Positions 44,234 to 53,765 of a stretch of 64,000 bases of DNA are shown here, piece after piece. A model generated the notes under the pieces. It saw nothing but the letters and a program-made list of their open reading frames with translations. It did not search any database and was not told where the DNA came from. Source of the stretch: Cyclobacteriaceae bacterium. GTDB taxonomy: Bacteria > Bacteroidota > Bacteroidia > Cytophagales > Cyclobacteriaceae. Where the stretch lies: positions 178,697 to 242,696 of the forward strand of contig JAHCHY010000003.1 in the NCBI GenBank assembly GCA_026129485.1, read 5' to 3'. The stretch's first letter is position 1; the number at the start of each line of letters is the position of its first letter. Both the position numbers and the translations under genes were made by a program.

Positions 44234-44768
44234 TTTGGTGAAGTAAATTATCATTTAGCTTATTATTGAGTTCGATTTTGTCGTCTAATGCAGAGAGAAC
44301 GGAGGCGATTTTTTGTTGAGTTACCTTATCTGGTATTGTTATCTCCTGTCGTTTCAGAGCATTTTCATTAACCCGTTTTCTTCCTGAAGTGCCTTCCATA
44401 CAACCAATGGCGCGCTCCCGAAATACAGGACTTTTTGCAAGGTAAAATATGTAATCGTTGAGTGAATTGTTGTTCTCACGCAATACAATGAATTCGGACG
44501 ACCCAAATGCTACCTCATCTTCATCTAAGAGATCAACCTGCGCTGTCTTACCATTTTCAAGGCATGGTGTAATCTTAGCAACCAATGTATCTCCATTCCT
44601 GAACTTAGGGCCTCCATTGTATTGCGCTATTTCAAACCCCTTGATCTTTCGTTCAAACTCGGTAAGCATAGCCATCGGAATTTTCTTAGCTGTTTTACCC
44701 TTTTCAAGTTTTTCGGAAGGATTGAATTTGGCAAAATCTTCGAAGCTTATTTTCTTCCAGTTCTCCAT
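44199..44768 (-). CDS. hsdS: 5' half of HsdS (first target recognition domain), truncated
   Basis: A 189-residue product at the end of the hsdR-hsdM-rhuM operon. It contains target recognition domain 1 (MENWKKISFEDFAKFNPSEK to RQEITIPDKVTQQKIASVLSALDD) and the start of the central region (KIELNNKLNDNL, residues to 175). It then runs out of frame into the inverted segment and adds 14 foreign residues before a stop. Half-size S proteins can work as dimers in some type I systems, so it might still support a restriction-modification complex. The start is 8 nt after the rhuM stop. Confidence 0.85.
   Translation of the reverse strand: MENWKKISFEDFAKFNPSEKLEKGKTAKKIPMAMLTEFERKIKGFEIAQYNGGPKFRNGDTLVAKITPCLENGKTAQVDLLDEDEVAFGSSEFIVLRENNNSLNDYIFYLAKSPVFRERAIGCMEGTSGRKRVNENALKRQEITIPDKVTQQKIASVLSALDDKIELNNKLNDNLLHQINPPLPARSSA
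44244..44257 (-). repeat. Right inverted repeat of the hsdS segment
   Basis: On the minus strand this reads TAAATGATAATTTA, identical to the left copy over all 14 bases. It encodes NDNL in the 5' half. Confidence 0.8.
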
Positions 44769-44776
44769 TTCACTTT

Positions 44777-45796
44777 CTACTTTCTTGATCCTTTTTTACT
44801 TTGTTCCACCACCCTGTCAAAATCCGATTTAAAGTTTTTATCCTGTATCACCCTGAATTTTTCATACTCGCTCTCGGCCACTTTTTTGGCTACGGCAGTC
44901 GAAATTTTACCGGCATCTTTCAGCAAGTCGTATTCATTAAACGACAGGAAAGCATCGAGCCGGTCTACCCAGTCGGTCATTTTCATTTCCTTCTGGCGCT
45001 TAGCCATGTTCTCGGCAAAATCGAGGTACATGGTTACCACGCGGTTCAGTTCGCTCAGTTCTTTCTCGTTGAGGTAGTTTTTGGCAACGGCCACATCGGT
45101 TTTTAAAATCTTGCCACCCGTTTTTGCGTTTTTCCAGGAGGTAAGCCCCATGTTGGGCTGATTAGCCCTGGCTCGCAATTGTATTAACTCGGCTGCGGTA
45201 TGTTTATGGATTGCCCAATGCAGTTTGTTTTGCACGGTAGCATAAAAATCCTGCGTAACGGGCGAGTGGGCATCGTAGTCGATGGCTGTGGCATAGATGT
45301 CGGTAATCTTTTGATAGAACAGTCGCTCGCTGGCGCGGATCTCGCGGATGCGCTCAAGCAGTTCTTCAAAATAATCTTTACCAAAAAGCTGGTTGCCCTG
45401 CTTAAGCCGTTCGTCATTCAGTGCAAAGCCCTTTATCAGGTATTCTTTTAATACCGAAGTAGCCCACTTGCGGAACTGTGTGGCCTGCAACGAATTAACG
45501 CGATAGCCCACAGAAATAATGGCATCGAGGTTATAAAAATTAGTGTTGTATTTTTTGCCATCAGCGGCAGTATGTGCAATTTTTGCACATACTGAATTTT
45601 CATCTAACTCACTGTCTGAGAATATATTCGATAAATGCTTGGTAACCACACTCCTGTCAACCCCGAATAGTTCGGCCATGGCCTTTTGCGAAGCCCAAAT
45701 GGTTTCCTTGCCGGCATCCACAATTACCTGCACGCGCACGTTCCCATCTTCCGACTGGTAGAAAATAAAATTCGCCTGGTTATCTATACTATCCAT
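44777..45796 (-). CDS. rhuM: RhuM family protein
   Basis: A 339-residue RhuM-type protein (FIFYQSEDGNVRVQVIVDAGKETIWASQKAMAELFGVDRSVVTKHLSNIF; NLDAIISVGYRVNSLQATQFRKWATSVLKEYLIKGF). RhuM was named from a Salmonella pathogenicity island, but most homologues lie inside type I restriction operons, as here, between hsdM and hsdS. The N-terminal part looks like a helix-turn-helix with a Bro-N-like domain. Its role is unknown. Spacing to both neighbours is about 8-12 nt, so it is co-transcribed. Confidence 0.92.
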   Translation of the reverse strand: MDSIDNQANFIFYQSEDGNVRVQVIVDAGKETIWASQKAMAELFGVDRSVVTKHLSNIFSDSELDENSVCAKIAHTAADGKKYNTNFYNLDAIISVGYRVNSLQATQFRKWATSVLKEYLIKGFALNDERLKQGNQLFGKDYFEELLERIREIRASERLFYQKITDIYATAIDYDAHSPVTQDFYATVQNKLHWAIHKHTAAELIQLRARANQPNMGLTSWKNAKTGGKILKTDVAVAKNYLNEKELSELNRVVTMYLDFAENMAKRQKEMKMTDWVDRLDAFLSFNEYDLLKDAGKISTAVAKKVAESEYEKFRVIQDKNFKSDFDRVVEQSKKGSRK

Positions 45797-45808
45797 AGCA
45801 TTGCAAGC

Positions 45809-47434
45809 CTACTCAAATTTCAATTTCTTCAGGTTTTCAATAATCTGTTTTTCCAACTTTGCGCTTTCGGCAAACATGTCTTTCAGATTATTCTGAAAGT
45901 CGTTCAGTTTCGAATCAAACTCTTTGGCGGTAATATCCACGTATTCGATTTTCACTTCAAAGTATTGGCCTGCGCTGAGTGAGTAGTTCTTTTCTTTGAT
46001 CTGCTCATAGCTCACCACCACCGAAAAATCATCAACCGCTTCATGTCGGTTAAAGGTATTGATGATCTTTTCTTCCTCTTCCGGCCTTAGCACCGTTTTC
46101 TGGTTCTTGCCTTCTTTAATGGTTTCGCCCAGTTTAGAGGCGTCCATCAATACAATATCGCCCTTGGTGTTGGCCTTGTCAATAAATACAATGGATACGT
46201 TTGTGCCCGTAGTGGCAAAAATATTGCTCGGCATGGAAATCACACCCCGCAGCATTTTAGCTTCCACCAGTTTCTCGCGTATTTTTCGTTCAATACCGCT
46301 TTGTGCCGTAATAAACCCGGTAGGCACAACCACAGCGGCCTTACCCTTTTCATTCAACGAATAAATAATGTGTTGCAAAAACATTAAATAAATCGCCATC
46401 GACTCTTTTTTGGCTTTCGGCACATTGGGCACTCCGGCAAAAAAACGTTCGTGGTTTTCTTTCGTGTTTAAGTCTTTGCTGTAATCGGAAAAATCAAGCT
46501 TGAACGGAGGATTGCTGACGATGTAATCGAACTTCATCAGACCGCCCTTTTTATCTTTATGAAAAGGATCGAGCAGTGTATTCCCCTTTACAATGTTGGG
46601 GATGGAATGTACCAGGTTATTAAGGATGAGATTCAGTCGCAACAAGTTGGATGACTTCTGCGAAATATCCTGCGAGTAAATCGTGCATTTGTTTTCGCCT
46701 ATCTCATGTGCGAGATTCATCAACAGTGTACCCGACCCTGCTGACGGATCATAGCATGTTTTATCTTTCACCTTCTCCTGCACTAAGCATCGCGCCATAA
46801 TTTTAGCTACTGCATGGGGCGTAAAGTATTCGGCATACTTGCCACCGCTGTTGGTATTATAGTCTTTAATCAGGTATTCAAAAATGGTAGCGTAAAAGTC
46901 GAACTTCTCGTTAAAGATATGCTCAAAACTGAAATTGATCAGCTTATTGATAATGGCTTTGCAGAATTCATCGCGCTTATCGGTAACGTATTTGCTGATA
47001 TTTTCGAAGAGTACAATTTTTTCCCCGCCATCGGTAACTACCGAAAAAATATCGCTGTTCTCTTTGGCTATGTCAAGCAAGGTGTTGTCAAAGACTTCAG
47101 CAAAGCGGGGTTCATTCTGCCGTTTAAACAGGCTGGATATAAACTGCTCCGGCTTAATATGTGCGGTGCTTTCACTGAGTTGCATCAGCAGCATTTCATA
47201 ATCGCCTGTACTGTATTCGCGCAAAGCTTCTTCCCAGTTTTCTGCCCGGGCAATCTTTGTATCAATTTGCTTTACTTCATAAACAAATTTGTCGTTCAGA
47301 AACTTATAGAGAAAAACCTGCGTGATGATCTTAAATTCGTTGCCATCGTTACCCAAGCCGTAGTTAGCACATACACTTTTCAGGTTGTCGATCAGCTCTT
47401 TAGTCTTTTTCTCAAATTCAATTGCTTTGGTCAT
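45809..47434 (-). CDS. hsdM: Type I restriction-modification system DNA methyltransferase subunit
   Basis: A 541-residue N6-adenine methyltransferase. An N-terminal helical domain (about 1-150) is followed by the SAM-binding motif DPSAGSGTLL and the catalytic motif IVSNPPF. It forms the methyltransferase core with HsdS and the restriction complex with HsdR. It lies 20 nt after hsdR and 12 nt before rhuM. Intact. Confidence 0.96.
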   Translation of the reverse strand: MTKAIEFEKKTKELIDNLKSVCANYGLGNDGNEFKIITQVFLYKFLNDKFVYEVKQIDTKIARAENWEEALREYSTGDYEMLLMQLSESTAHIKPEQFISSLFKRQNEPRFAEVFDNTLLDIAKENSDIFSVVTDGGEKIVLFENISKYVTDKRDEFCKAIINKLINFSFEHIFNEKFDFYATIFEYLIKDYNTNSGGKYAEYFTPHAVAKIMARCLVQEKVKDKTCYDPSAGSGTLLMNLAHEIGENKCTIYSQDISQKSSNLLRLNLILNNLVHSIPNIVKGNTLLDPFHKDKKGGLMKFDYIVSNPPFKLDFSDYSKDLNTKENHERFFAGVPNVPKAKKESMAIYLMFLQHIIYSLNEKGKAAVVVPTGFITAQSGIERKIREKLVEAKMLRGVISMPSNIFATTGTNVSIVFIDKANTKGDIVLMDASKLGETIKEGKNQKTVLRPEEEEKIINTFNRHEAVDDFSVVVSYEQIKEKNYSLSAGQYFEVKIEYVDITAKEFDSKLNDFQNNLKDMFAESAKLEKQIIENLKKLKFE

Positions 47435-47454
47435 ACGTTAAATTCAAAAGCCGG

Positions 47455-50400
47455 TTATGCGGCCTTTCCCATAAATTCATTAATATATTCTTTTACGATC
47501 ATGCTGTTGATCCGTTTAGATGTTTCCGCATCCAACGGAAGTTGATGTTTATTCTTAATCTGGTCAATCACCAAACGCAACACCATTTTTTCTACAAAGC
47601 TCTCGTTTTCAAGCATACGCGAATTTTGTAAAATGTGGGTATCCACCTCTTTTTTCAGGCTTGATAGCACTTCAAACAACTTACTTTCGTTGGGTGTAAG
47701 CGGATCTTTTTCCATCAATCGCTTATGCAGCCGGGCATATTTTTCGTCATTGTGGTACTTTGCGCGAAGTAACTGGTTCTGCCTTTCAAGTTCACGGGCT
47801 TGCACATATATTTCATTCAAAGCCCTGATGTTGCTTTCCATTTCTTCCTTTGTTACTTCACTCAGGTTCTTCTTTTTGAATAGGCGTTCCAGTTCTTCTT
47901 TCAGGCTAACAAATACCGGGTCTTTCTGATCAAAGTTATTAGCCAGCGCTTCGCGTGTGCGTTGAAGGGTATTTTTCAGTTGATCGGCCAGCACCATCTC
48001 CTCCTCTTTCACCTTGGTAAAGGCAAAAATCACATTCTCCAATGCCACGTTCAGCAAGTTCATGGTTTCATTATTGCTTTCCAGCAACTCCCGTGTGTTA
48101 ATGAGTGCCAGGCGGTTGTTTGCTTCGCGGGATAGAATGGTGAGTTTTTTGAAATCCAGTTTCTCTAACAGGTCGTAATTGCCAGAGAGCCTTATCAGGT
48201 TATACAAATTGCGGGCGTTGTTCAGGGCTTTGGTAATCCTGAGCATTTCTGCCCGGTCGGATATTTGCGAAATCTGTTTTGAAAACTCTTCCGCGTTTTC
48301 GGTGTTAAAACGGAATAAAATATTTTTTATCTCACCAATTTCCCGTTCAATTTCTTCGGGTGTCTTGAACAAATTGGAGTAATGCTCCATTTCATTGCCC
48401 AATTCGGATTGCAGTTCATTGAAATAATCCTGGTTGGTTTTGTTGAACTCTTCTTCAATGTCTGCAAAATCAACCACGTATCCGTACCGGAAGTTTTTAT
48501 ACGTTCTATTAACACGGGTAAGCGCCTGAAGCAGATTATGTTTTTTGATCAGCCTGCCGAGATACAACTTCTTTAAGCGCGGGGCGTCAAAGCCCGTGAG
48601 CAACATGTTGTAAACAAAAAGGAGATCGGTTTTTCCATCTTTAAATGCTTCGATCAAATCCTCACGCTCTTTTTTGGTTCCAATGTCATGCAAAATTACA
48701 GAGGCAGATGTTATTTTGTAATTTGCCTTTTTTGTCTCGGCATACGCAACCTGTGGTTCTGCCGCAAGGGGCAATGTTTCATCTGTATTTCGATGAGCAT
48801 ATTTTGCCTGAAAGATTTCATCTAATTTTTTAGCCTGTTGGGAAGAATCACATATCACCATTGCTCCAATGGAGGCATCCTCCATTGGAGTCCGGGCTTT
48901 TTCGAAATCCTCCACGATGTAATCCAGCATCGGCTCCACAAACTTATGGTGTGCATAAACAATTTCTTTATCGCCTTCTCCTTTTAAAATGTCAATCTCT
49001 TCCAATGCTTTTTGCATGGTGAGTTTGTACTTCGTTTCAATCTCTTCACGGATAAGCCTCAGTGTATAGCCATCAGCAATAGACGCATTGTAATAGTATT
49101 TATGAATGTAATCCCCAAAGAGTGCTCGTGAGTTATAACCAGTACCGAGCAATGGTGTGCCGGTTAACCCAATCTTAATGGCGTTAGGGTCAGATTCATT
49201 CAGGTTCGCCAAAAAACTTCCCTTTGGATTATAGCTGCGGTGAACTTCATCTAAGAAATAAATACGCTGAATGCTTACATCATAGTCTGTGTTACGGATC
49301 ACATCGGGATCATCCTTAAATTTCTGGATATTGACTACTGTGATTTCCGGTTTCCCCGAATTGTTATGGATAACACTGGTAGTTTTAATGTCGCGTACAA
49401 ACTCTTCTCTTGAATTAACATCATGCACAATTAAGCCTCTGCTCCTGAATTCTTTCCCGGCCTGAATTAATAAATCCAAGCGATCAACAATAAAATAGAA
49501 TTTGGGGATAACGGCTTTATGCTGGAAATAATCAATAAGACAGCTGACATTATAAAAGGTGAGGGCTGTTTTACCGCTACCCTGTGTGTGCCAGATAATC
49601 CCGTTCCTTATACCCTCATTAAGTTTAGTTTGAATAGCCTTAGAAGCAAAAAACTGCGGATAACGCATAACATGCTTTTGCAGACCGCTGCTTTCTTTTA
49701 CGTAGGCAAAAGCATATTTAAGCATAAAAGCCAAACGCTCGCGCTGCAAAAGTGAAGTACAAATGCGATTGGTAGGGCTATTCGGGTTTTTGTTAGTAAT
49801 AAATTCGGGAGAATGCTTGATGCCTACATAGTTGGTATCTTTCAGCACCAGATCTTCAATAGCTTCACTAACTGGAGCCAGTATCTTATCCAAGTCGAAG
49901 GTTTCTTCTTCTCTGAAATAATTGAAATTTGGCTTTCCATAAGAAGATGTTGCATAAAAGGCACCTTCTAATAACTGGAGCGAGCCTTCAACATATTCCA
50001 TATTATTCGAAAATATCATCAACTGGGTAATGTTGATAAAGTTTCTGAATTTCTTATTCTCCGATCTGCGCTGAATGCGGTTTAGTTCAGCCTGAACACC
50101 ATCCTTATTATTAGGTTTTTTTACCTCAATAAAAATCAACGGCATTCCATTAATCAGCAATGTAATGTCAGGACGGAACTCCTCGTCATCTTTCTTACAA
50201 GTTAGTTCAGTAACAACATGAAACGTATTGTTATTAAAATTCTCAAAATCAATCAAACGTGTCCCCGACTGATCAATGAGTTTTTCGTAAAAGGCTTTTC
50301 CGAGATCTTCGTTCTCGAGGGTTAGAGCAACCTCATCGTACAGGCGATCCCAATCACTTTTGCTTAACTCTTGCTTTGAATTGATTTGCCTAATACTTTC

Positions 50401-50532
50401 CCTGAAGATGTTTGGAAAAATATTATTCGACTCATCCCAGCGTTGCCCCGACAAGGGTAAATACGTATAGCCCAACCGAACCAAGTGAAGTATCGTGGGT
50501 ATTTTTACTCTTGAATCTTCGTTAAAGGCCAT
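47455..50532 (-). CDS. hsdR: Type I restriction endonuclease subunit
   Basis: A 1025-residue R subunit that translocates and cuts unmethylated DNA. The nuclease domain near the N-terminus carries RPDITLLINGMPLIFIEVKKP (PD-(D/E)xK core). The motor has Walker A GSGKTALTF and the DEVH box in YFLDEVHRSY, plus TGTPLLGTG and LLTGFDAPRLKKLYL. The C-terminal part is helical and contacts HsdM. ATG 50532 was chosen; a TTG six bases upstream is also possible. It is the first gene of the hsd operon. Confidence 0.96.
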   Translation of the reverse strand: MAFNEDSRVKIPTILHLVRLGYTYLPLSGQRWDESNNIFPNIFRESIRQINSKQELSKSDWDRLYDEVALTLENEDLGKAFYEKLIDQSGTRLIDFENFNNNTFHVVTELTCKKDDEEFRPDITLLINGMPLIFIEVKKPNNKDGVQAELNRIQRRSENKKFRNFINITQLMIFSNNMEYVEGSLQLLEGAFYATSSYGKPNFNYFREEETFDLDKILAPVSEAIEDLVLKDTNYVGIKHSPEFITNKNPNSPTNRICTSLLQRERLAFMLKYAFAYVKESSGLQKHVMRYPQFFASKAIQTKLNEGIRNGIIWHTQGSGKTALTFYNVSCLIDYFQHKAVIPKFYFIVDRLDLLIQAGKEFRSRGLIVHDVNSREEFVRDIKTTSVIHNNSGKPEITVVNIQKFKDDPDVIRNTDYDVSIQRIYFLDEVHRSYNPKGSFLANLNESDPNAIKIGLTGTPLLGTGYNSRALFGDYIHKYYYNASIADGYTLRLIREEIETKYKLTMQKALEEIDILKGEGDKEIVYAHHKFVEPMLDYIVEDFEKARTPMEDASIGAMVICDSSQQAKKLDEIFQAKYAHRNTDETLPLAAEPQVAYAETKKANYKITSASVILHDIGTKKEREDLIEAFKDGKTDLLFVYNMLLTGFDAPRLKKLYLGRLIKKHNLLQALTRVNRTYKNFRYGYVVDFADIEEEFNKTNQDYFNELQSELGNEMEHYSNLFKTPEEIEREIGEIKNILFRFNTENAEEFSKQISQISDRAEMLRITKALNNARNLYNLIRLSGNYDLLEKLDFKKLTILSREANNRLALINTRELLESNNETMNLLNVALENVIFAFTKVKEEEMVLADQLKNTLQRTREALANNFDQKDPVFVSLKEELERLFKKKNLSEVTKEEMESNIRALNEIYVQARELERQNQLLRAKYHNDEKYARLHKRLMEKDPLTPNESKLFEVLSSLKKEVDTHILQNSRMLENESFVEKMVLRLVIDQIKNKHQLPLDAETSKRINSMIVKEYINEFMGKAA

Positions 50533-50604
50533 AGACAAGTAAATGGAGGTTTGAATTTGGCGATTTTTTATGACTTTTCTGTACTTCAGTAAATACAGCC
50601 AATC

Positions 50605-51585
50605 TCATTCCCCGCTATCCAACAACTCCTCCACCGCTTGCACAATAACCTGTTCGCGCTCTGCCCAACTGCCCTGCACGGGAATGTAGTTAAGCTGCCT
50701 GCGATCAAGCTCGTCTTTAAAGGTTTGATACATTCTTCTCCGGCCTTCTTCGCTGCCGAGGTCGCGTAAGCCATCGGCTACCCAGGGCACATCAATATCG
50801 AATAAAAAATAATGATCGTATTGTACTTGCTTCTCAAGCTCATACAAAACAGGCGGAACGGTATTTAAATAGTGTTGCGAATAGATTTGCGTGGTAATGG
50901 TATCCGTATCGCAAAACAGGATCTTGTTGGCTGTTTTCAGCTTTTCGTTGATGCGATTGATCTGTGCATGGCCAATCTTTACAATGTCCGCTTCGGTAAA
51001 CTCATTGCTGGTGATCAGCTCGCGGGCGACTTCAGGCACAAATTCGGTTTGATAGAGGCGTGCCATCTTCTGCGCCATAAACGATTTGCCTGTACTCTCC
51101 GATCCGTAAAAGCAAACCTTCTTTACAAAATACGGTCGCACTACAGCTGGAATAAATTCCCAATACCGAAACGGGTTTTCACGGATACGCGAGGCCGATA
51201 CCGGAAATTTTTCACGATCAGCATCGAACAAAATATGTTTTGCGTCTAAGTTAGCCGCAAATGGTTCTCCATATTCTTCCGAGCTGACAATCAAACCTAT
51301 TTTCGGATACGCCCTGCGCATGACTTCCGCCCAGGTTTTTGTTCGTTCGGGCAAGGGCAGTGATACATCATCAAAATTATCTTCAATGATGGAAGGAACA
51401 ATGTTTGGCCTGTCTTTAAAAATTTCTTTTATCCACTTAAGGCGAAGTGCCGGGTCAGTTACATCGGCTTTGGTATAGCTCATGGATACGATCACCTCAT
51501 CGGCATGAGTTGCCGCAAAATTTATTAAAGCAATATGCCCGTTATGGATGGGCATAAACTTGCCGATAACCAACGCGCGCGTCAT
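50605..51585 (-). CDS. nadR: NadR: nicotinamide-nucleotide adenylyltransferase and ribosylnicotinamide kinase
   Basis: A 326-residue bifunctional enzyme. The N-terminal nucleotidyltransferase domain has IGKFMPIHNGHIALI (the HxGH-type motif) and SASRIRENP. The C-terminal kinase domain has the P-loop GSESTGKSFMA. It makes NAD from nicotinamide riboside, which the adjacent PnuC imports. Its ATG overlaps the pnuC stop by 4 nt (ATGA), which decides the start at 51585 over the longer frame. The N-terminal DNA-binding domain of enterobacterial NadR is absent, so no repressor function is expected. Confidence 0.95.
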   Translation of the reverse strand: MTRALVIGKFMPIHNGHIALINFAATHADEVIVSMSYTKADVTDPALRLKWIKEIFKDRPNIVPSIIEDNFDDVSLPLPERTKTWAEVMRRAYPKIGLIVSSEEYGEPFAANLDAKHILFDADREKFPVSASRIRENPFRYWEFIPAVVRPYFVKKVCFYGSESTGKSFMAQKMARLYQTEFVPEVARELITSNEFTEADIVKIGHAQINRINEKLKTANKILFCDTDTITTQIYSQHYLNTVPPVLYELEKQVQYDHYFLFDIDVPWVADGLRDLGSEEGRRRMYQTFKDELDRRQLNYIPVQGSWAEREQVIVQAVEELLDSGE

Positions 51586-52247
51586 GCTGTTTTCGACTGA
51601 TAGCTTCTGTACTCGCGTACCCAGTTCCACAACGCGAAGCTGGCTATAATGGTGAACACGGCATACTCCAGGCTAAAGAACATGGCTTCTTTGATAAAGT
51701 ACAGGTAGGTAGCCACAATATCAATAATAATCCAGATAATCCAGCACTCTACTTTTTTGTGAACCATCAGAAACGTGGTGATCACGCTCATCACCAAAAT
51801 GAATGAGTCCACAAACGGGTAGGCGCTGGGTAAATTAAACAGCAACGGAAACCATTCGTGCAGCCGGGATGCCAGCGAGCCCATGATATACGTACCCGCA
51901 GCTCCGAGCACAAACAAGAGCACAAACTGCTTTCGTCCCATAAAGCTCACTTTCAGCTCTTTCTTCTTATCTTCTTCGCCCGGCCTGGGGTTTGCCCACC
52001 GCCACCAACCTAAAATATTGGTAACAAAGAAGAAGCCCATCAAAAACATATCGGGGTAAAGCTGAATCTGGTAATAGAAAAATGCCGAGAGCACTACGTT
52101 AATAATACCAACAGGCCAGCTCCAGATATTGGCCATAGCCGAAAGCGCCACCGCCACCAGCCCGAATACCACAGCAAAAAATTCGAGGTAGCTGAGCGGG
52201 TAACCTAATACTGTGAAAAACACATTCTGAATATCAAAAAATGACAT
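51582..52247 (-). CDS. pnuC: Nicotinamide riboside transporter PnuC
   Basis: A 221-residue membrane protein with about seven helices and the PnuC blocks ANIWSWPVGIINVVLSAFFYYQIQLYPDM, NILGWWRWANP and IIWIIIDIVATYLYF. PnuC lets nicotinamide riboside into the cell and depends on phosphorylation by NadR, which is translationally coupled to it here. It follows the aldehyde dehydrogenase gene by 11 nt, so all three genes form one operon. Confidence 0.95.
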   Translation of the reverse strand: MSFFDIQNVFFTVLGYPLSYLEFFAVVFGLVAVALSAMANIWSWPVGIINVVLSAFFYYQIQLYPDMFLMGFFFVTNILGWWRWANPRPGEEDKKKELKVSFMGRKQFVLLFVLGAAGTYIMGSLASRLHEWFPLLFNLPSAYPFVDSFILVMSVITTFLMVHKKVECWIIWIIIDIVATYLYFIKEAMFFSLEYAVFTIIASFALWNWVREYRSYQSKTA

Positions 52248-52258
52248 CTTGAGCTACA

Positions 52259-53701
52259 CTATAACTTAATACACACATTCTTCTCATCGGTAAAAAACTT
52301 CAGCGCTTCAAAACCGCCCTCACGACCAACACCGCTTTGTTTCATTCCTCCGAATGGAGTTCTTAAATCGCGGAAGAGCCAGCAGTTTACCCAAATAATA
52401 CCACTCTTAACACCTGCCGCTACACGGTGGGCGCGTTTTAAATTCTCCGTCCAGATGGTAGCCGCCAGCCCGTAGGTGGTGCTGTTGGCATATTCCAATA
52501 CTTCTTCTTCCGTATCGAAGGGCATGATGGTAACAACCGGGCCGAAAATTTCTTCCTGGTTGGTGCGGCATAAATGGGGTAACCCGGTAATGATGGTCGG
52601 TTCAATAAAATAACCACCTGCACAACGGCCGGTGAGCTTCACCTGATTGCCGCCTTGTATAATCGTGCCTCCTTCTTTTTTCGCCAGTTCAATGTACAAC
52701 AGCACTTTGTTCATGTGCGCTTCTGATGCCATCGCGCCTAAGTTACTGGCATCATCAAGCGGATCGCCAACGGTCAATGCCTTTGTACGTACCATAAATT
52801 CAGCGACAAATTTTTCGTACAGCGGCCGCTCTAAAAAAATGCGCGAGCCGCACAAGCAAATCTCGCCCTGGTTGGAAAAAGAAGATTGAATGCTCGTGCT
52901 CACCGCTTTTTCAAAATCACAATCGGCAAAAATGATGTTCGGGTTTTTTCCGCCCAGCTCAAGCGAAAGTTTTTTGAACATGGGCGCAGCCGTTGCCGCA
53001 ATAATCTTTCCGGTGGCGGTTCCGCCCGTAAAGGATATGACTTTGATTTCGGGATGTTCAATTATAGCCTGTCCAGCCTTTGATCCCATTCCATGTACAA
53101 TATTTAAAACTCCGGCAGGCAAACCTGCTTCGATGCAAAGCTGAGAAAACAAGAAGGCTGTCATGGGGGTAATCTCCGATGGTTTGGCTACCACGGTGCA
53201 ACCGGCTGCCAATGCCGGGGCAATCTTCCACGTAAATAAATACAACGGAAGGTTCCAGGGCGAAATACAACCTGCCACTCCAACGGGTGCATGTTGTGTG
53301 TAATTGATGGCTTCATTATCGGTAAAATGCGCATCGGTACTTTCGTGCAGAATGGCGGTAGCATAAAACCGGATGTTGGCCGCAGCACGCGGAATATCCA
53401 GCGACTTCGCCAGCTTAACCGGCTTACCCTGATCAATGCTTTCGGCCAATGCGAGCTTGTCGAGATCGCGTTCAATCAGCGCAGCGATTTTTATCAATAC
53501 CGCAGATCGCTCGCGGGCTGGTGCTATGCTCCATTTTGCAAATGCACCCTTAGCAGCCGCGGTTGCTCTTGCCACATCCTCTTTATCAGAATCGGGTACC
53601 AGGCTATACGGCCTGCCTTCAGCCGGGTTGATGTTTTCAAAGTACTTGCCGCTGACGGGTTCCGCCAGCATGCCGCCAATGTAATTCAGGATTTTTTCCA
53701 T
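52259..53701 (-). CDS. Aldehyde dehydrogenase, 2-aminomuconic semialdehyde type
   Basis: A 480-residue NAD-dependent aldehyde dehydrogenase. It is closest to the ALDH8A1/AMSDH and hydroxymuconic-semialdehyde group, as shown by NQGEICLCGSRIFLE (catalytic Cys in GEIC), LELGGKNPNIIFADCD, NCWLFRDLRTPFGGMKQSGVGREGG and the NAD-binding SFTGGTATGK. In the kynurenine route this enzyme oxidises 2-aminomuconate semialdehyde to 2-aminomuconate. The 3-hydroxyanthranilate dioxygenase gene lies 5 kb away. It is the first gene of an operon with pnuC and nadR. The substrate is inferred from motifs and context. Confidence 0.88.
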   Translation of the reverse strand: MEKILNYIGGMLAEPVSGKYFENINPAEGRPYSLVPDSDKEDVARATAAAKGAFAKWSIAPARERSAVLIKIAALIERDLDKLALAESIDQGKPVKLAKSLDIPRAAANIRFYATAILHESTDAHFTDNEAINYTQHAPVGVAGCISPWNLPLYLFTWKIAPALAAGCTVVAKPSEITPMTAFLFSQLCIEAGLPAGVLNIVHGMGSKAGQAIIEHPEIKVISFTGGTATGKIIAATAAPMFKKLSLELGGKNPNIIFADCDFEKAVSTSIQSSFSNQGEICLCGSRIFLERPLYEKFVAEFMVRTKALTVGDPLDDASNLGAMASEAHMNKVLLYIELAKKEGGTIIQGGNQVKLTGRCAGGYFIEPTIITGLPHLCRTNQEEIFGPVVTIMPFDTEEEVLEYANSTTYGLAATIWTENLKRAHRVAAGVKSGIIWVNCWLFRDLRTPFGGMKQSGVGREGGFEALKFFTDEKNVCIKL

Positions 53702-53765
53702 GAGCCGCTAAGTGTGGCTCAAGTTAACAGTTGTTTATGAAATGTGAGTTGCTACAACCAAACTC

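Larger units (their letters stand above)
43518..44257. other. Putative invertible segment carrying the hsdS 3' half
   Basis: The 740-bp segment is bounded by perfect inverted copies of a 14-bp sequence. Flipping it joins KLNDNL of the minus-strand half to ERLAKTIYDYW of the other half in the same frame and yields a single HsdS of about 408 residues. In that state hsdS would end about 20 nt from, and convergent with, fic. Inversion is inferred from sequence only; no recombinase gene is present in the window. Confidence 0.75.

Noticed and set aside
46814-47545. A 243-residue frame opposite hsdM.
   Set aside because: It is antisense to an intact, highly conserved gene and has no family similarity that I recognise.
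42625-50538. Search for a recombinase gene near the split hsdS.
   Set aside because: No tyrosine or serine recombinase was found in this locus or elsewhere in the window, so none is annotated.
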